Source of the DNA: Paraburkholderia translucens
GTDB taxonomy: Bacteria > Pseudomonadota > Gammaproteobacteria > Burkholderiales > Burkholderiaceae
Length of the DNA: 64,000 nt
Assembly (NCBI RefSeq): GCF_020881035.1
Contig: NZ_JAJITC010000014.1
Coordinates: forward strand, 1-64,000
Direction: 5' to 3'
Shown: piece by piece, positions 45,597 to 56,183 of the stretch
Layout of the letters: each line of letters begins with the position of its first letter
Position numbering within the stretch: position 1 is the stretch's first letter
Program-made: the position numbers and the translations under genes
The notes under the pieces: generated by a model
The model's database searches: none
What the model was told of the DNA's origin: nothing
The model's input: the letters and a program-made list of their open reading frames with translations, nothing else

Positions 45597-46817
45597 GTGA
45601 ATCCGCTACTCGACTCCCTTCAGCCCTATCCGTTCGAAAAGCTGCGCGTGCTTTTCAAGGACGTCACGCCACCGGCCGGCCTCGCGCATATCAGCTTCGG
45701 CATCGGCGAGCCGAAACACCCGACCCCGCCGCTGATCCGCGACGCCGTCATCGATTCGCTCGGCGGCCTCGCAGCGTATCCGGCCACGCTCGGCTCGGCG
45801 CCGCTGCGCGAGTCGATCGCGAAATGGGTCACGCAACGCTACGACCTGCCGCCGCTCGATCCGCTCACCGAGGTGCTGCCCGTGTCGGGCTCGCGCGAGG
45901 CGCTGTTCGCGCTCGCCCAGACGGTGCTCGATCCGCGCCGCGATGCTGACGGCGAGCCTGCGATCGTACTCTGTCCGAACCCGTTCTACCAAATCTACGA
46001 AGGCGCGGCGCTGCTCGGCGGCGCGCAGCCGTACTTCGTCAACAGCGACCCGGCGCGCAACTTCGCGTGCGACTACTCGGCGGTGCCCGCCGAGGTCTGG
46101 GCGCGCACGCAGCTGCTGTACGTGTGCTCGCCGGGCAATCCGACCGGCGCCGTGCTCACGCTCGACGACTGGCGCGAACTGTTCGCGCTGTCGGACCGCT
46201 ACGGCTTCGTGATCGCCTCGGACGAGTGCTACTCGGAAATCTATTTCGACGAGTCGAAGCCGCCGCTCGGCGGCCTCGAGGCGGCACACAAACTCGGACG
46301 CGGCTACGAGCGCCTCGTGATGCTGTCGAGCCTGTCGAAGCGCTCGAACGTGCCGGGCATGCGCTCGGGCTTCGTCGCCGGCGACGCCGCGATTCTCAAG
46401 GCCTTCCTGCTGTACCGCACGTATCACGGCGCGGCGCTCTCGACGGTGTACCAGAGTGCGAGCGTCGTCGCATGGAGCGACGAGACGCACGTGCGCGAGA
46501 ACCGCGCAAAGTACCTGCGGAAGTTCACGACCGTCACGCCGATGCTCGCCGATGTGCTCGACGTGCGCCTGCCCGACGCAGCGTTCTACCTGTGGGCCAA
46601 CGTCGAGCGCACCGGCCTGACGGACACCGAGTTCGCCCAGCGCCTGTACGCCGACTATAATGTGACGGTTCTGCCGGGCTCGTTCCTCGCGCGCACCGCG
46701 CACGGCGTGAACCCCGGCCGCAATTTCGTGCGCCTCGCGCTCGTCGCCGACGTCGACGAATGCACGCAAGGCGCACAGCGAATCGTCGAATTCTGCCGCT
46801 CGCTCGGCGTCAAGTGA
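45597..46817 (+). CDS. dapC: Succinyldiaminopimelate transaminase
   Basis: DapC converts N-succinyl-2-amino-6-ketopimelate to N-succinyl-LL-diaminopimelate with PLP, in the succinylase route to lysine and peptidoglycan. The 406-residue class I aminotransferase has the PLP Lys248 in MLSSLSKRSNVPGMRSG, together with SPGNPTGAV and DECYSEIYF. It begins with GTG (MNPLLDSLQPYPF); there is no good in-frame ATG before conserved sequence. It is followed by dapD after 63 bp, so this is the start of a dap cluster, although DapD acts before DapC in the pathway. Confidence 0.96.
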   Translation: MNPLLDSLQPYPFEKLRVLFKDVTPPAGLAHISFGIGEPKHPTPPLIRDAVIDSLGGLAAYPATLGSAPLRESIAKWVTQRYDLPPLDPLTEVLPVSGSREALFALAQTVLDPRRDADGEPAIVLCPNPFYQIYEGAALLGGAQPYFVNSDPARNFACDYSAVPAEVWARTQLLYVCSPGNPTGAVLTLDDWRELFALSDRYGFVIASDECYSEIYFDESKPPLGGLEAAHKLGRGYERLVMLSSLSKRSNVPGMRSGFVAGDAAILKAFLLYRTYHGAALSTVYQSASVVAWSDETHVRENRAKYLRKFTTVTPMLADVLDVRLPDAAFYLWANVERTGLTDTEFAQRLYADYNVTVLPGSFLARTAHGVNPGRNFVRLALVADVDECTQGAQRIVEFCRSLGVK

Positions 46818-46880
46818 GTGCAGCCGGAGCCGGCGCCGCGTCCCCTTCTTCAGACTTCAACCCTTCAGAAAATCACGCAT

Positions 46881-47708
46881 ATGTCGCAACAACTTCAGAG
46901 CATCATCGATACCGCCTGGGACAACCGCGCCGAGCTGTCGCCGAAAGCCGCGCCGGCCGAAGTGCGCGAAGCCGTCGCCCACGCGATCGAGCAACTCGAT
47001 AAGGGCGCGCTCCGCGTCGCCGAAAAGAAGGACGGCGACTGGGTCGTCAACCAGTGGCTGAAGAAGGCCGTGCTGCTGTCGTTCCGCCTCGAAGACAATG
47101 CGCCGATGCCGGCCGGCGGCTACAGCCAGTTCTACGACAAGGTGCCGTCGAAGTTCGCCAACTACACCGCTGAAGACTTCGCCGCCGGCGGCTTCCGCGT
47201 GGTGCCGCCCGCGATCGCGCGCCGTGGCTCGTTCATCGCGAAGAACGTCGTGCTGATGCCGTCGTACACCAACATCGGCGCGTACGTCGACGAAGGCACG
47301 ATGGTCGACACCTGGGCCACCGTCGGCTCGTGCGCGCAGATCGGCAAGAACGTGCACCTGTCGGGCGGTGTCGGCATCGGCGGCGTGCTGGAGCCGCTGC
47401 AGGCCAACCCGGTCATCATTGAAGACAACTGCTTCATCGGCGCGCGCTCGGAAGTCGTCGAGGGCGTGATCGTCGAGGAAAACTCGGTGATTTCGATGGG
47501 CGTGTACCTCGGCCAGAGCACCAAGATTTACGACCGCGAAACCGGTCAGGTCACGTACGGCCGCATTCCGGCGGGCTCGGTCGTGGTGGCGGGCAACCTG
47601 CCGTCGAAGGACGGCACCCACAGCCTGTACTGCGCGGTCATCGTCAAGAAGGTCGACGCGAAAACGCGCGCGAAGGTCGGCCTGAACGAGTTGCTGCGAG
47701 GCGACTGA
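46881..47708 (+). CDS. dapD: Tetrahydrodipicolinate N-succinyltransferase
   Basis: DapD transfers succinyl from succinyl-CoA to tetrahydrodipicolinate, opening the succinylase branch. The 275-residue protein has an N-terminal helical domain, then a left-handed beta-helix with hexapeptide repeats (VLMPSYTNIGAYVDEGTMVDTWATVG in two family pieces) and the GGVLEPLQANPVIIED motif. The start is at MSQQLQSIIDTAWD. It follows dapC and overlaps the next gene by one base (TGATG), so the three genes form an operon. Confidence 0.98.
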   Translation: MSQQLQSIIDTAWDNRAELSPKAAPAEVREAVAHAIEQLDKGALRVAEKKDGDWVVNQWLKKAVLLSFRLEDNAPMPAGGYSQFYDKVPSKFANYTAEDFAAGGFRVVPPAIARRGSFIAKNVVLMPSYTNIGAYVDEGTMVDTWATVGSCAQIGKNVHLSGGVGIGGVLEPLQANPVIIEDNCFIGARSEVVEGVIVEENSVISMGVYLGQSTKIYDRETGQVTYGRIPAGSVVVAGNLPSKDGTHSLYCAVIVKKVDAKTRAKVGLNELLRGD

Positions 47709-48073
47709 TGGCGCGCGGCAGCAAAACCGTCGTCTACGGCATTCCGAACTGCGACACCGTGAAGAAGGCGCGCGTGTGGCTCGAAGAGCACGGCGTCGAG
47801 TTCGAGTTTCATGATTTCAAGAAGGCCGGCGTGAGCGAGCCGCTCGTGCAGGACTGGCTCAAGGACGTCAAGCTCGACGCGCTCCTGAACCGCCGCGGCA
47901 CGACGTGGCGCGCGCTGTCCGACGACATGAAGGCGGCGGCGGAAACGCAGCCCGGCGCGATCGCGCTGATGATCCATAAGCCGTCGGTGATCAAGCGGCC
48001 GGTGCTCGTCGTGAACGGGCGAGTGAGGTCGCTCGGTTTTTCCGCGGACGAGTACGCGGCGCTGTTTGCCTGA
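47708..48073 (+). CDS. ArsC/Spx-family thioredoxin-fold protein (YffB-like)
   Basis: A 121-residue member of the arsenate-reductase-like family. It has Cys15 in YGIPNCDTVKKA, then FHDFKKAGVSE, LLNRRGTTWR and the cis-Pro strand IKRPVLVVNGRV. It has a single Cys in the CxxT-like position and lacks the CxxC of thioredoxins. The E. coli homologue YffB lies beside dapE, and the present gene sits between dapD and dapE. That conserved linkage hints at a role tied to dap enzymes, but the function is not established. Confidence 0.9.
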   Translation: MARGSKTVVYGIPNCDTVKKARVWLEEHGVEFEFHDFKKAGVSEPLVQDWLKDVKLDALLNRRGTTWRALSDDMKAAAETQPGAIALMIHKPSVIKRPVLVVNGRVRSLGFSADEYAALFA

Positions 48074-48148
48074 GCTCCGGCTGACGCGCCAGGCTCATGC
48101 AGAAGGTAGTAGGACGCGCGGCTTCGCGCCGCGTCGTTCAAAGGCTGT

Positions 48149-48186
48149 TGCCGGCTGCGGTGCCTCACCGCGAGCCGGCATTTTTT
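48149..48186 (+). terminator. Intrinsic terminator or attenuator upstream of dapE
   Basis: TGCCGGCT-GCGGTG (48149-48162) pairs with CACCGC and AGCCGGCA (48166-48171, 48173-48180) with one bulged G and a three-base loop, then six T residues. It ends the dapC-dapD-arsC-like transcript. It also lies just 27 bp before the dapE start, and a second hairpin (GACG and CGGC against GCCG and CGTC) precedes it at about 48113-48135. Confidence 0.82.
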
Positions 48187-48213
48187 CATTTCAATGTGGC
48201 TTGCACTGAATCC

Positions 48214-49353
48214 ATGTCCGGCACCCTCGCCCTTACCGAACAACTGATCGCGCGCGCGTCCGTCACGCCCGACGATCAGCACTGCCAGCGTCTGCTGATC
48301 GAGCGCCTCGCCGCCCTCGGCTTCGAGCACGAGACGATCGAATCCAACGGCGTGACCAACCTGTGGGCCGTAAAACGCGGCGTTGACGGCACGCGGGGCA
48401 AGCTGCTCGCGTTCGCCGGTCACACCGACGTGGTGCCGACCGGCCCCCTCGAACAGTGGCGCTCGGCGCCGTTCGAGCCGACCCAGCGCGACGGCAAGCT
48501 GTACGGCCGCGGCGCGGCGGACATGAAGGCGTCGATCGCGGGCTTCGTCGTCGCGAGCGAGGAGTTCGTCGCCGCGCATCCCCAACACCGCGGCTCGATC
48601 GCGTTCCTGATCACGAGCGACGAGGAAGGCCCCGCCACCGACGGCACGGTCAAGGTCGTCGAGGCGCTGCAGCAGCGCGGCGAGCGCATGGACTACTGCA
48701 TCGTCGGCGAACCGACGTCGAGCGAGCGGTTCGGCGACATGGTCAAGAACGGCCGGCGCGGCTCGCTGACGGGCAAGCTGATCGTCAAGGGCGTGCAAGG
48801 CCATATCGCCTACCCGCATCTGGCGAAGAACCCGGTGCATCTGCTCGCGCCCGCGCTCGCGGAGCTCGTCGCCGAGCGCTGGGACGACGGCAACGAATAC
48901 TTCCCGCCGACCACCTGGCAGGTGTCGAACCTCCACAGCGGCACCGGCGCGACCAACGTGATCCCCGGCCACGCGGACGTGACGTTCAACTTCCGTTTCT
49001 CGACGGCGAGCACCGTCGAAGGGCTGCAGGCGCGCGTGCACGCGATTCTCGAGCGGCACGGCCTCGACTACGACCTGAAGTGGATCGTCGGCGGCCTGCC
49101 GTTCCTGACGCCGCGCGGCGACCTGTCGAGCGCGCTCGCGAAGGCGATCAAGGACGAGACCGGCGTCGACACCGAGCTGTCGACCACCGGCGGCACGTCG
49201 GACGGCCGCTTCATCGCGCGCATCTGCGAGCAGGTGATCGAGTTCGGACCGCTGAACGCGAGCATCCACAAGATCGACGAACATATCGAAGTCGCCCACA
49301 TCGAGCCGCTGAAGAACGTGTATCGCCGCGTGCTCGAACAACTGATCGCGTAA
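48214..49353 (+). CDS. dapE: Succinyl-diaminopimelate desuccinylase
   Basis: DapE removes succinate to give LL-diaminopimelate. The 379-residue M20-family dizinc hydrolase has ligands His70 and bridging residues in AGHTDVVP (Asp72 nearby), Asp103 in GRGAADMK, and Glu137/Glu138 in SDEEGP. A dimerisation domain (RRGSLTGKLIVKGVQGHIAYPH in two pieces) and the C-terminal STTGGTSDGRF follow. The start is MSGTLALTEQL. No Shine-Dalgarno is evident, and a terminator lies just upstream, so how it is expressed is unclear. prmB follows after 14 bp. Confidence 0.97.
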   Translation: MSGTLALTEQLIARASVTPDDQHCQRLLIERLAALGFEHETIESNGVTNLWAVKRGVDGTRGKLLAFAGHTDVVPTGPLEQWRSAPFEPTQRDGKLYGRGAADMKASIAGFVVASEEFVAAHPQHRGSIAFLITSDEEGPATDGTVKVVEALQQRGERMDYCIVGEPTSSERFGDMVKNGRRGSLTGKLIVKGVQGHIAYPHLAKNPVHLLAPALAELVAERWDDGNEYFPPTTWQVSNLHSGTGATNVIPGHADVTFNFRFSTASTVEGLQARVHAILERHGLDYDLKWIVGGLPFLTPRGDLSSALAKAIKDETGVDTELSTTGGTSDGRFIARICEQVIEFGPLNASIHKIDEHIEVAHIEPLKNVYRRVLEQLIA

Positions 49354-49367
49354 CCAGGAACTTTGCG

Positions 49368-50252
49368 ATGACGCTTCCTTTTTCCACTGTCCGCGACCTG
49401 CTGCGCTATGCCGTGTCGCGCTTTAGCGAGGCCAAACTGTCGTTCGGCCACGGCTCGGCCAATGCCTACGACGAAGCCGCCTACCTGATCCTGCACACGC
49501 TGCATCTGCCGCTCGATCTGCTCGAGCCGTTTCTCGACGCACGTCTGAGCACGGCCGAAATCGAGTCGGTACTGCAGGTGATCGAGCGGCGCGCCGCCGA
49601 CCGGGTGCCGGCCGCATACATCACGCAGGAAGCGTGGATGCACGGCTATCGCTTCCACGTCGACGAGCGCGTGATCGTGCCGCGCTCGTTCATCGGCGAA
49701 CTGCTGCAGGACGGCCTGCAGCCGTACGTCGAGGATCCCGAGCAGGTCGGCGCGGTGCTCGAACTGTGCACCGGCTCCGGCTGCCTCGCCATTCTCGCCG
49801 CGCACGCGTTCCCGAACGCCGACATCGACGCGGTCGATCTGTCCGCGCCCGCGCTCGAAGTCGCGACGCGCAACGTGATGGACTACCACCTCGATGACCG
49901 CATCGCGCTGTTCGAAGGCGATCTGTATGCGCCGCTCGCCGAGCGCCGCTATGACGTGATCATCAGCAACCCGCCGTACGTGAATGCCACGTCGATGCAG
50001 GAATTGCCGGCCGAATACAAGCACGAGCCTGAAATGGCGCTCGCGGGCGGTGCGGACGGCATGGACGTCGTGCGCCGGATCATCGCCGATGCGCGCAACT
50101 GGCTGACCGAAGACGGCGTGCTCGTCGTCGAGATCGGCAACGAGCGCGAGCACGTCGAGGCGGCGTTCGGCGGCCTCGACCTCGTATGGCTCTCGACCAG
50201 CGCCGGTGACGACAACGTGTTCCTGATCCAGGCCAACGACCTGCCGGTCTGA
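49368..50252 (+). CDS. prmB: Ribosomal protein L3 N5-glutamine methyltransferase PrmB
   Basis: PrmB methylates a glutamine of ribosomal protein L3. The 294-residue class I methyltransferase has an N-terminal helical domain and the S-adenosylmethionine loop LELCTGSGCLAI. The catalytic NPPY is at 201-204, in SNPPYVNATSMQELP, the form seen in PrmB rather than the release-factor enzyme PrmC. The start ATG is 14 bp after dapE, and the longer upstream frame is antisense-like shadow. Likely co-transcribed with dapE. Confidence 0.94.
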   Translation: MTLPFSTVRDLLRYAVSRFSEAKLSFGHGSANAYDEAAYLILHTLHLPLDLLEPFLDARLSTAEIESVLQVIERRAADRVPAAYITQEAWMHGYRFHVDERVIVPRSFIGELLQDGLQPYVEDPEQVGAVLELCTGSGCLAILAAHAFPNADIDAVDLSAPALEVATRNVMDYHLDDRIALFEGDLYAPLAERRYDVIISNPPYVNATSMQELPAEYKHEPEMALAGGADGMDVVRRIIADARNWLTEDGVLVVEIGNEREHVEAAFGGLDLVWLSTSAGDDNVFLIQANDLPV

Positions 50253-50397
50253 GTCCAGCATGCCCGGTGTCTGATCGCGGCGTACGCGGCGCTGCTGGCG
50301 GCCGCTCGCATTGGATCTTGCAAGCGACGCGCACGCCGGGCGCCGTGCCCGCCGCCGTTTTCTGAACCGCGGCGCTACGCCAACTGTTAGCGAGCTT

Positions 50398-51873
50398 ATG
50401 CCATTCGACCTGCTTCACGTCGGCCCGCTGGTTCTACTTGCCCATATTCTCGGCATCATCGCGGCCGCTCACGCGATTCTCCATACCCGCACCTCGCAAG
50501 GCGCGATTGCCTGGGCCGTGTCGCTGGTCGCGATGCCCTATCTGACGCTCGTGCCGTATCTGTTTCTTGGCCGCAGCAAGTTTGCCGGCTACGCGGACGC
50601 GCGCCGCGTCGAAAACGAGCTGCTGCGCACGCGCGCGCATCCGCACGTGTGGGACACCCACGCGTCGTCGGCCGGGCTGCCGACGCAGCAGCTCGGCTCG
50701 CGGCTCGTGCAGTCGCTGACGCGCCTCGGCGGCATGCCGTTCCTGCCCGGCAACACCGTGCGCACGCTGGTCAACGGCACGGCGACTTTCGAGGCGATCT
50801 TCGAGGCGATCGAAAACGCGCGCCGCTATGTGATCGTGCAGTTCTTCATCGTGCGTGACGACGCGCTCGGCGACATGCTGAAGGACGCGCTGATCGCGAA
50901 AGCGCAACAGGGCGTGCGGGTCTACTTCCTGTACGACAGTATCGGCAGCTTCGATCTGCCGCACCGCTACGTCGCGGCGCTGCGCGCGGCCGGCATCGAA
51001 ATGCAGCCGTTCGCGACGAACCGACGCTTCGTCAACCGTCTGCAACTGAACTTCCGCAATCATCGCAAGATCGTGTCGGTCGACGGCGAGCGAGCGTTTA
51101 TCGGCGGTCATAACGTCGGTGTCGAATATCTGGGCGCGAAGCCGCCGCTCTCGCCGTGGCGAGATACGCACATCGAAGTGCGTGGCCCGGCGGTCGCCAG
51201 CATCCAGTTCGTCTTTATCGAAGACTGGTACTGGGCCACCCAGCAGTTGCCCGAGTTCGACGTGCCGGCCGTGGATTCAGTCGTCCCATCCGTCAACCAC
51301 GGCGCCAATGAACGCGCCGCGAACAACATGCACTGCATCGTGCTGCCGAGCGGCCCGGCCGACAAGCAGGAGACCTGCTCGCTGTTTTTCGTCGAAGCGA
51401 TCAACGCGGCGCGCGAACGCATCTGGATCACGACGCCCTACCTCGTGCCCGACGAAGCCGTGTTCGCCGCGCTGCGGCTCGCGGCGCTGCGCGGCGTCGA
51501 CGTGCGCATCCTGATTCCGAGCCGGCGCGATCACCGGGTGGTGTTCGCAGCCTCGAAGCTGTATGCATACGACTCGTTGCGCGCGGGCATTCGCATCTTC
51601 CGCTATCAGCCGGGCTTCCTGCATCAGAAGGTCGTGCTGATCGACAGCAGCGCAGCCGCGATCGGCAGCGCCAATCTCGACAACCGCTCGTTTCGCCTGA
51701 ACTTCGAGATCATGGTGTTGACGGTCGACCGCGGCTTCGCGCTCGAAGTCGAAACGATGCTGCTCGACGACTTCGCCGAGTCGCGCGAAATCGACAGCGA
51801 CGAGTACCGCAAATCGAACGCACTGCAACGCATGCTGATGCACGTCGCGCGGCTCTTTTCCCCGATCCTTTGA
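50398..51873 (+). CDS. cls: Cardiolipin synthase
   Basis: It condenses two phosphatidylglycerols (or related lipids) into cardiolipin at the inner membrane. The 491-residue protein has two N-terminal membrane helices (LLHVGPLVLLAHILGIIAAA and IAWAVSLVAMPYLTLVPYLF). Two phospholipase D motifs follow: His222-Arg-Lys with a downstream Asp (HRKIVSVDG) and His409-Gln-Lys (HQKVVLIDS). The start is MPFDLLHVG; the frame is open about 29 codons upstream without homology. It lies 145 bp after prmB and converges on gpx. Confidence 0.95.
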   Translation: MPFDLLHVGPLVLLAHILGIIAAAHAILHTRTSQGAIAWAVSLVAMPYLTLVPYLFLGRSKFAGYADARRVENELLRTRAHPHVWDTHASSAGLPTQQLGSRLVQSLTRLGGMPFLPGNTVRTLVNGTATFEAIFEAIENARRYVIVQFFIVRDDALGDMLKDALIAKAQQGVRVYFLYDSIGSFDLPHRYVAALRAAGIEMQPFATNRRFVNRLQLNFRNHRKIVSVDGERAFIGGHNVGVEYLGAKPPLSPWRDTHIEVRGPAVASIQFVFIEDWYWATQQLPEFDVPAVDSVVPSVNHGANERAANNMHCIVLPSGPADKQETCSLFFVEAINAARERIWITTPYLVPDEAVFAALRLAALRGVDVRILIPSRRDHRVVFAASKLYAYDSLRAGIRIFRYQPGFLHQKVVLIDSSAAAIGSANLDNRSFRLNFEIMVLTVDRGFALEVETMLLDDFAESREIDSDEYRKSNALQRMLMHVARLFSPIL

Positions 51874-51886
51874 GCGCGCACCTCGC

Positions 51887-52366
51887 TTACAGCAGTGCTT
51901 CGATATCCCCGGTGATGGCTTCGGGCTTGGTCAGCGGCGCGTAGCGCTTGACCACGTTGCCGTCGCGGCCGATCAGAAACTTGGTGAAATTCCACTTGAT
52001 CGCTTCGAGACCGAGCAGCCCCGGCGCCTCGTTGGTCAGATAGCGGAACAGCGGGTGCGCGCTCGGGCCGTTCACGTCGATCTTGTCGAACATCGGAAAC
52101 GTCACGCCGTAGTTCTTCTCGCAGAAGCTGCCGATCTGCGCGGCGTCGCCCGGCTCCTGCTTGCCGAACTGGTTGCACGGAAAACCGAGCACCGCGAGCC
52201 CGCGCGCCGCGTATGCTTCGTGCAGCTTCTGCAAGCCCGCGTATTGCGGCGTGAACCCGCATTCGCTCGCGGTATTGACGATCAGCAAAACCTTGCCTTG
52301 GTACTTCGCGAGACTCGCTTCCTCGCCGCCGAGCGTGCGTGCCGAAAACGAATAGATCGATGCCAT
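51887..52366 (-). CDS. Glutathione peroxidase-family protein
   Basis: A 159-residue thiol peroxidase of the GPx family that reduces hydroperoxides. The peroxidatic residue is Cys36 (not selenocysteine) in NTASECGFTPQY, with the conserved GFPCNQFGKQEPG and WNFTKFLI (Gln and Trp/Asn of the active site). Non-seleno bacterial members usually use thioredoxin rather than glutathione. The start is at MASIYSFSAR; the frame is open further upstream without homology. It is a single leftward gene between cls and the ABC-F gene. Confidence 0.93.
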   Translation of the reverse strand: MASIYSFSARTLGGEEASLAKYQGKVLLIVNTASECGFTPQYAGLQKLHEAYAARGLAVLGFPCNQFGKQEPGDAAQIGSFCEKNYGVTFPMFDKIDVNGPSAHPLFRYLTNEAPGLLGLEAIKWNFTKFLIGRDGNVVKRYAPLTKPEAITGDIEALL

Positions 52367-52532
52367 GTGCGCTCCCCTGAAAGCCGTCAGTCTATGCCAA
52401 AAGCGCTGCCGATACAGTCGGCCGGATGGCCGATGGCGGCTGCGCGCGAAGTGACAACCGGGCAATCGGCGCGGCGCGCCCGGCAACGCGCCGGGCAGTC
52501 TAAAATAGCGGTTTTCTTCAGCCGGCCACGTC

Positions 52533-54488
<1,956 letters not shown>

Positions 54489-54528
54489 CGGCAAGCAACA
54501 GTCGGGCCGCGCCGGCACCCACGGGAGC

Positions 54529-55680
54529 TTGGCTTTGTCATTTGCGAACTCATCGTCCGGGTCATCGGCCCCAGCATCCGCAACCGCAACGCCGGCGGAA
54601 GTGCCGCCGCCGTTGCAGGGACTGCGCGTGCTCGACCTTACACGCCTGCTGCCGGGTCCGGTGGCCGCGCTGCGCCTCGCCGAGCTCGGCGCCGAGGTGC
54701 TGAAGATCGAAGCCCCCGGCGCGGGCGACCCGACGCGCACGATGATGCAGTCGTCGAGCGATCGCGTGGCGGGGCGGCCCGGCGCGTTCTATCGGATGGT
54801 CAATCGCGGCAAGCGCGAGACGCGCCTCGACCTGAAATCCGATGCGGGACGCCACGTGCTGCGCGCGCTCGCGGCGGAAGCGGATGTGCTGATCGAGAGC
54901 TTCCGCCCCGGCGTGATGGAGCGGCTCGGCCTCGATTACGCGACGCTCAGCGCAGCCAATCCGCGCCTCGTCTACTGCGCGATCAGCGGATATGGCGCGA
55001 GCGGTCCGTTCGCGGATCGTGCGGGTCACGATCTGAACTACATCGGCTATGCGGGGGTGCTCGATCAGTTGGCGAGCCGCGACGGCACGCCGATTCTGCC
55101 GAACTTCCAGATCGCCGATCTGCTCGGCGGCGCATTGAGCGCGGTCACGCAGATTCTCGCTGCGCTCTGGCACGTCGCGCGTGGCGGCGCAGGCCGCTTC
55201 GTCGATGTGTCGATGACGCACACGAGCTATGCGCACAACTTCGTCGCGCAAGTCTCGCTCGTCAACGAAGGTCACGCGCCCGCCGCGGGCAACGGTCTGC
55301 TGAACGGCGGCGTGCCCTGCTACAACCTGTATCGCACGCGCGATGAGCGCTGGCTCGCGGTCGGCGCGCTGGAACTGAAGTTCTGGGAAACGTTGTGCAT
55401 GGCGCTTGATCGGCCCGAGTGGGCAACGCGTCACTGGAGCCTGGGCCAGGCAATCGGTGGTCCCGATGCCTTGGCGCTCGTTCAGGAACTCGCCGATCTG
55501 ATCGCGACGCGCCCGCTCGGCGAATGGGTGAAATCGCTCGAGTCGCTCGATTGCTGCGTTTCGCCGGTGCTCACGCCCGCGGAAGCGGCGCAACATCCGC
55601 TGTTCAATCCGCATGCGTATGCGGCGATGGCCGCGAGCGCCGCCGAAGCAGACGACGGCAGCGACAGCGAGGCGGTCTAA
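54529..55680 (+). CDS. CaiB/BaiF-family (class III) CoA-transferase
   Basis: A 383-residue family III CoA-transferase. It has the N-terminal GLRVLDLTRLLPGPVAALRLAELGAEVLKIE hallmark (in two pieces), IESFRPGVMERLGLDY, and the catalytic Asp168 in AGHDLNYIGYAG. It begins with TTG, with GGGAG four bases upstream. The first 28 residues, rich in Ser, Ala and Pro, precede the conserved domain. Members act on carnitine, oxalate, alpha-methylacyl and other CoA esters; alpha-methylacyl-CoA racemase-like activity is possible but the substrate is unknown. Confidence 0.9.
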   Translation: MALSFANSSSGSSAPASATATPAEVPPPLQGLRVLDLTRLLPGPVAALRLAELGAEVLKIEAPGAGDPTRTMMQSSSDRVAGRPGAFYRMVNRGKRETRLDLKSDAGRHVLRALAAEADVLIESFRPGVMERLGLDYATLSAANPRLVYCAISGYGASGPFADRAGHDLNYIGYAGVLDQLASRDGTPILPNFQIADLLGGALSAVTQILAALWHVARGGAGRFVDVSMTHTSYAHNFVAQVSLVNEGHAPAAGNGLLNGGVPCYNLYRTRDERWLAVGALELKFWETLCMALDRPEWATRHWSLGQAIGGPDALALVQELADLIATRPLGEWVKSLESLDCCVSPVLTPAEAAQHPLFNPHAYAAMAASAAEADDGSDSEAV

Positions 55681-55750
55681 CGCACGCGACGAAGCGGCGG
55701 CATGGGAGCGTTAGCCTTCAAGGCCCCGGCCATTGAAGAGCGCGCCTATG

Positions 55751-56029
55751 TCAGCGCCGCGTCACCGTCTGCCTCGGCAGCGTTTGACGCGGCGATTTCT
55801 CGTCGTCGTACAGCAGATGTTTGCGGCCTTCCACATGGCGGCTGATCGTGGCGCGCACCTCGGCGGCCGTCACGTCTTCGGCCACCACCCGACGCGAGAT
55901 CTGCCCCGCGGTGTCGATCCACTCGACGATCCGGCAAGCGCCGCCCCAAGGCTGATGAATCGGTTCGGAGATCCGGTAGCCACGCACCTGGATGTGACGC
56001 TCGGCTGCGGTTTCATTGGACTGTTTCAA
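55751..56029 (-). CDS. Small conserved hypothetical protein (possibly DUF2866)
   Basis: A 92-residue protein with a TTG start, supported by AAGGA seven bases upstream. The central part (RGYRISEPIHQPWGGACRIVEWID, given here in part) reads like a small beta-rich domain. The second half (ISRHVEGRKHLLYDDEK) is likely helical, and the tail is basic. The style recalls DUF2866 proteins confined to Burkholderiaceae, a memory-based and tentative assignment. It has no signal peptide or membrane helix. It lies alone between the convergent CoA-transferase gene and radA. Function unknown. Confidence 0.7.
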   Translation of the reverse strand: MKQSNETAAERHIQVRGYRISEPIHQPWGGACRIVEWIDTAGQISRRVVAEDVTAAEVRATISRHVEGRKHLLYDDEKSPRQTLPRQTVTRR

Positions 56030-56183
56030 AGCGCGATCCTTTTTCGGGCATCAGAAGCGATGCGTTTCGTTACAGCTTAGGAAAATGGCATCGCGGCCGG
56101 GTTACAGCCAATATGGAGATATTTACCGGGCATTACGAAACCGCGCGCGTACAAAGTACTGGCGAGCCGTCCCGGATGCCCGT

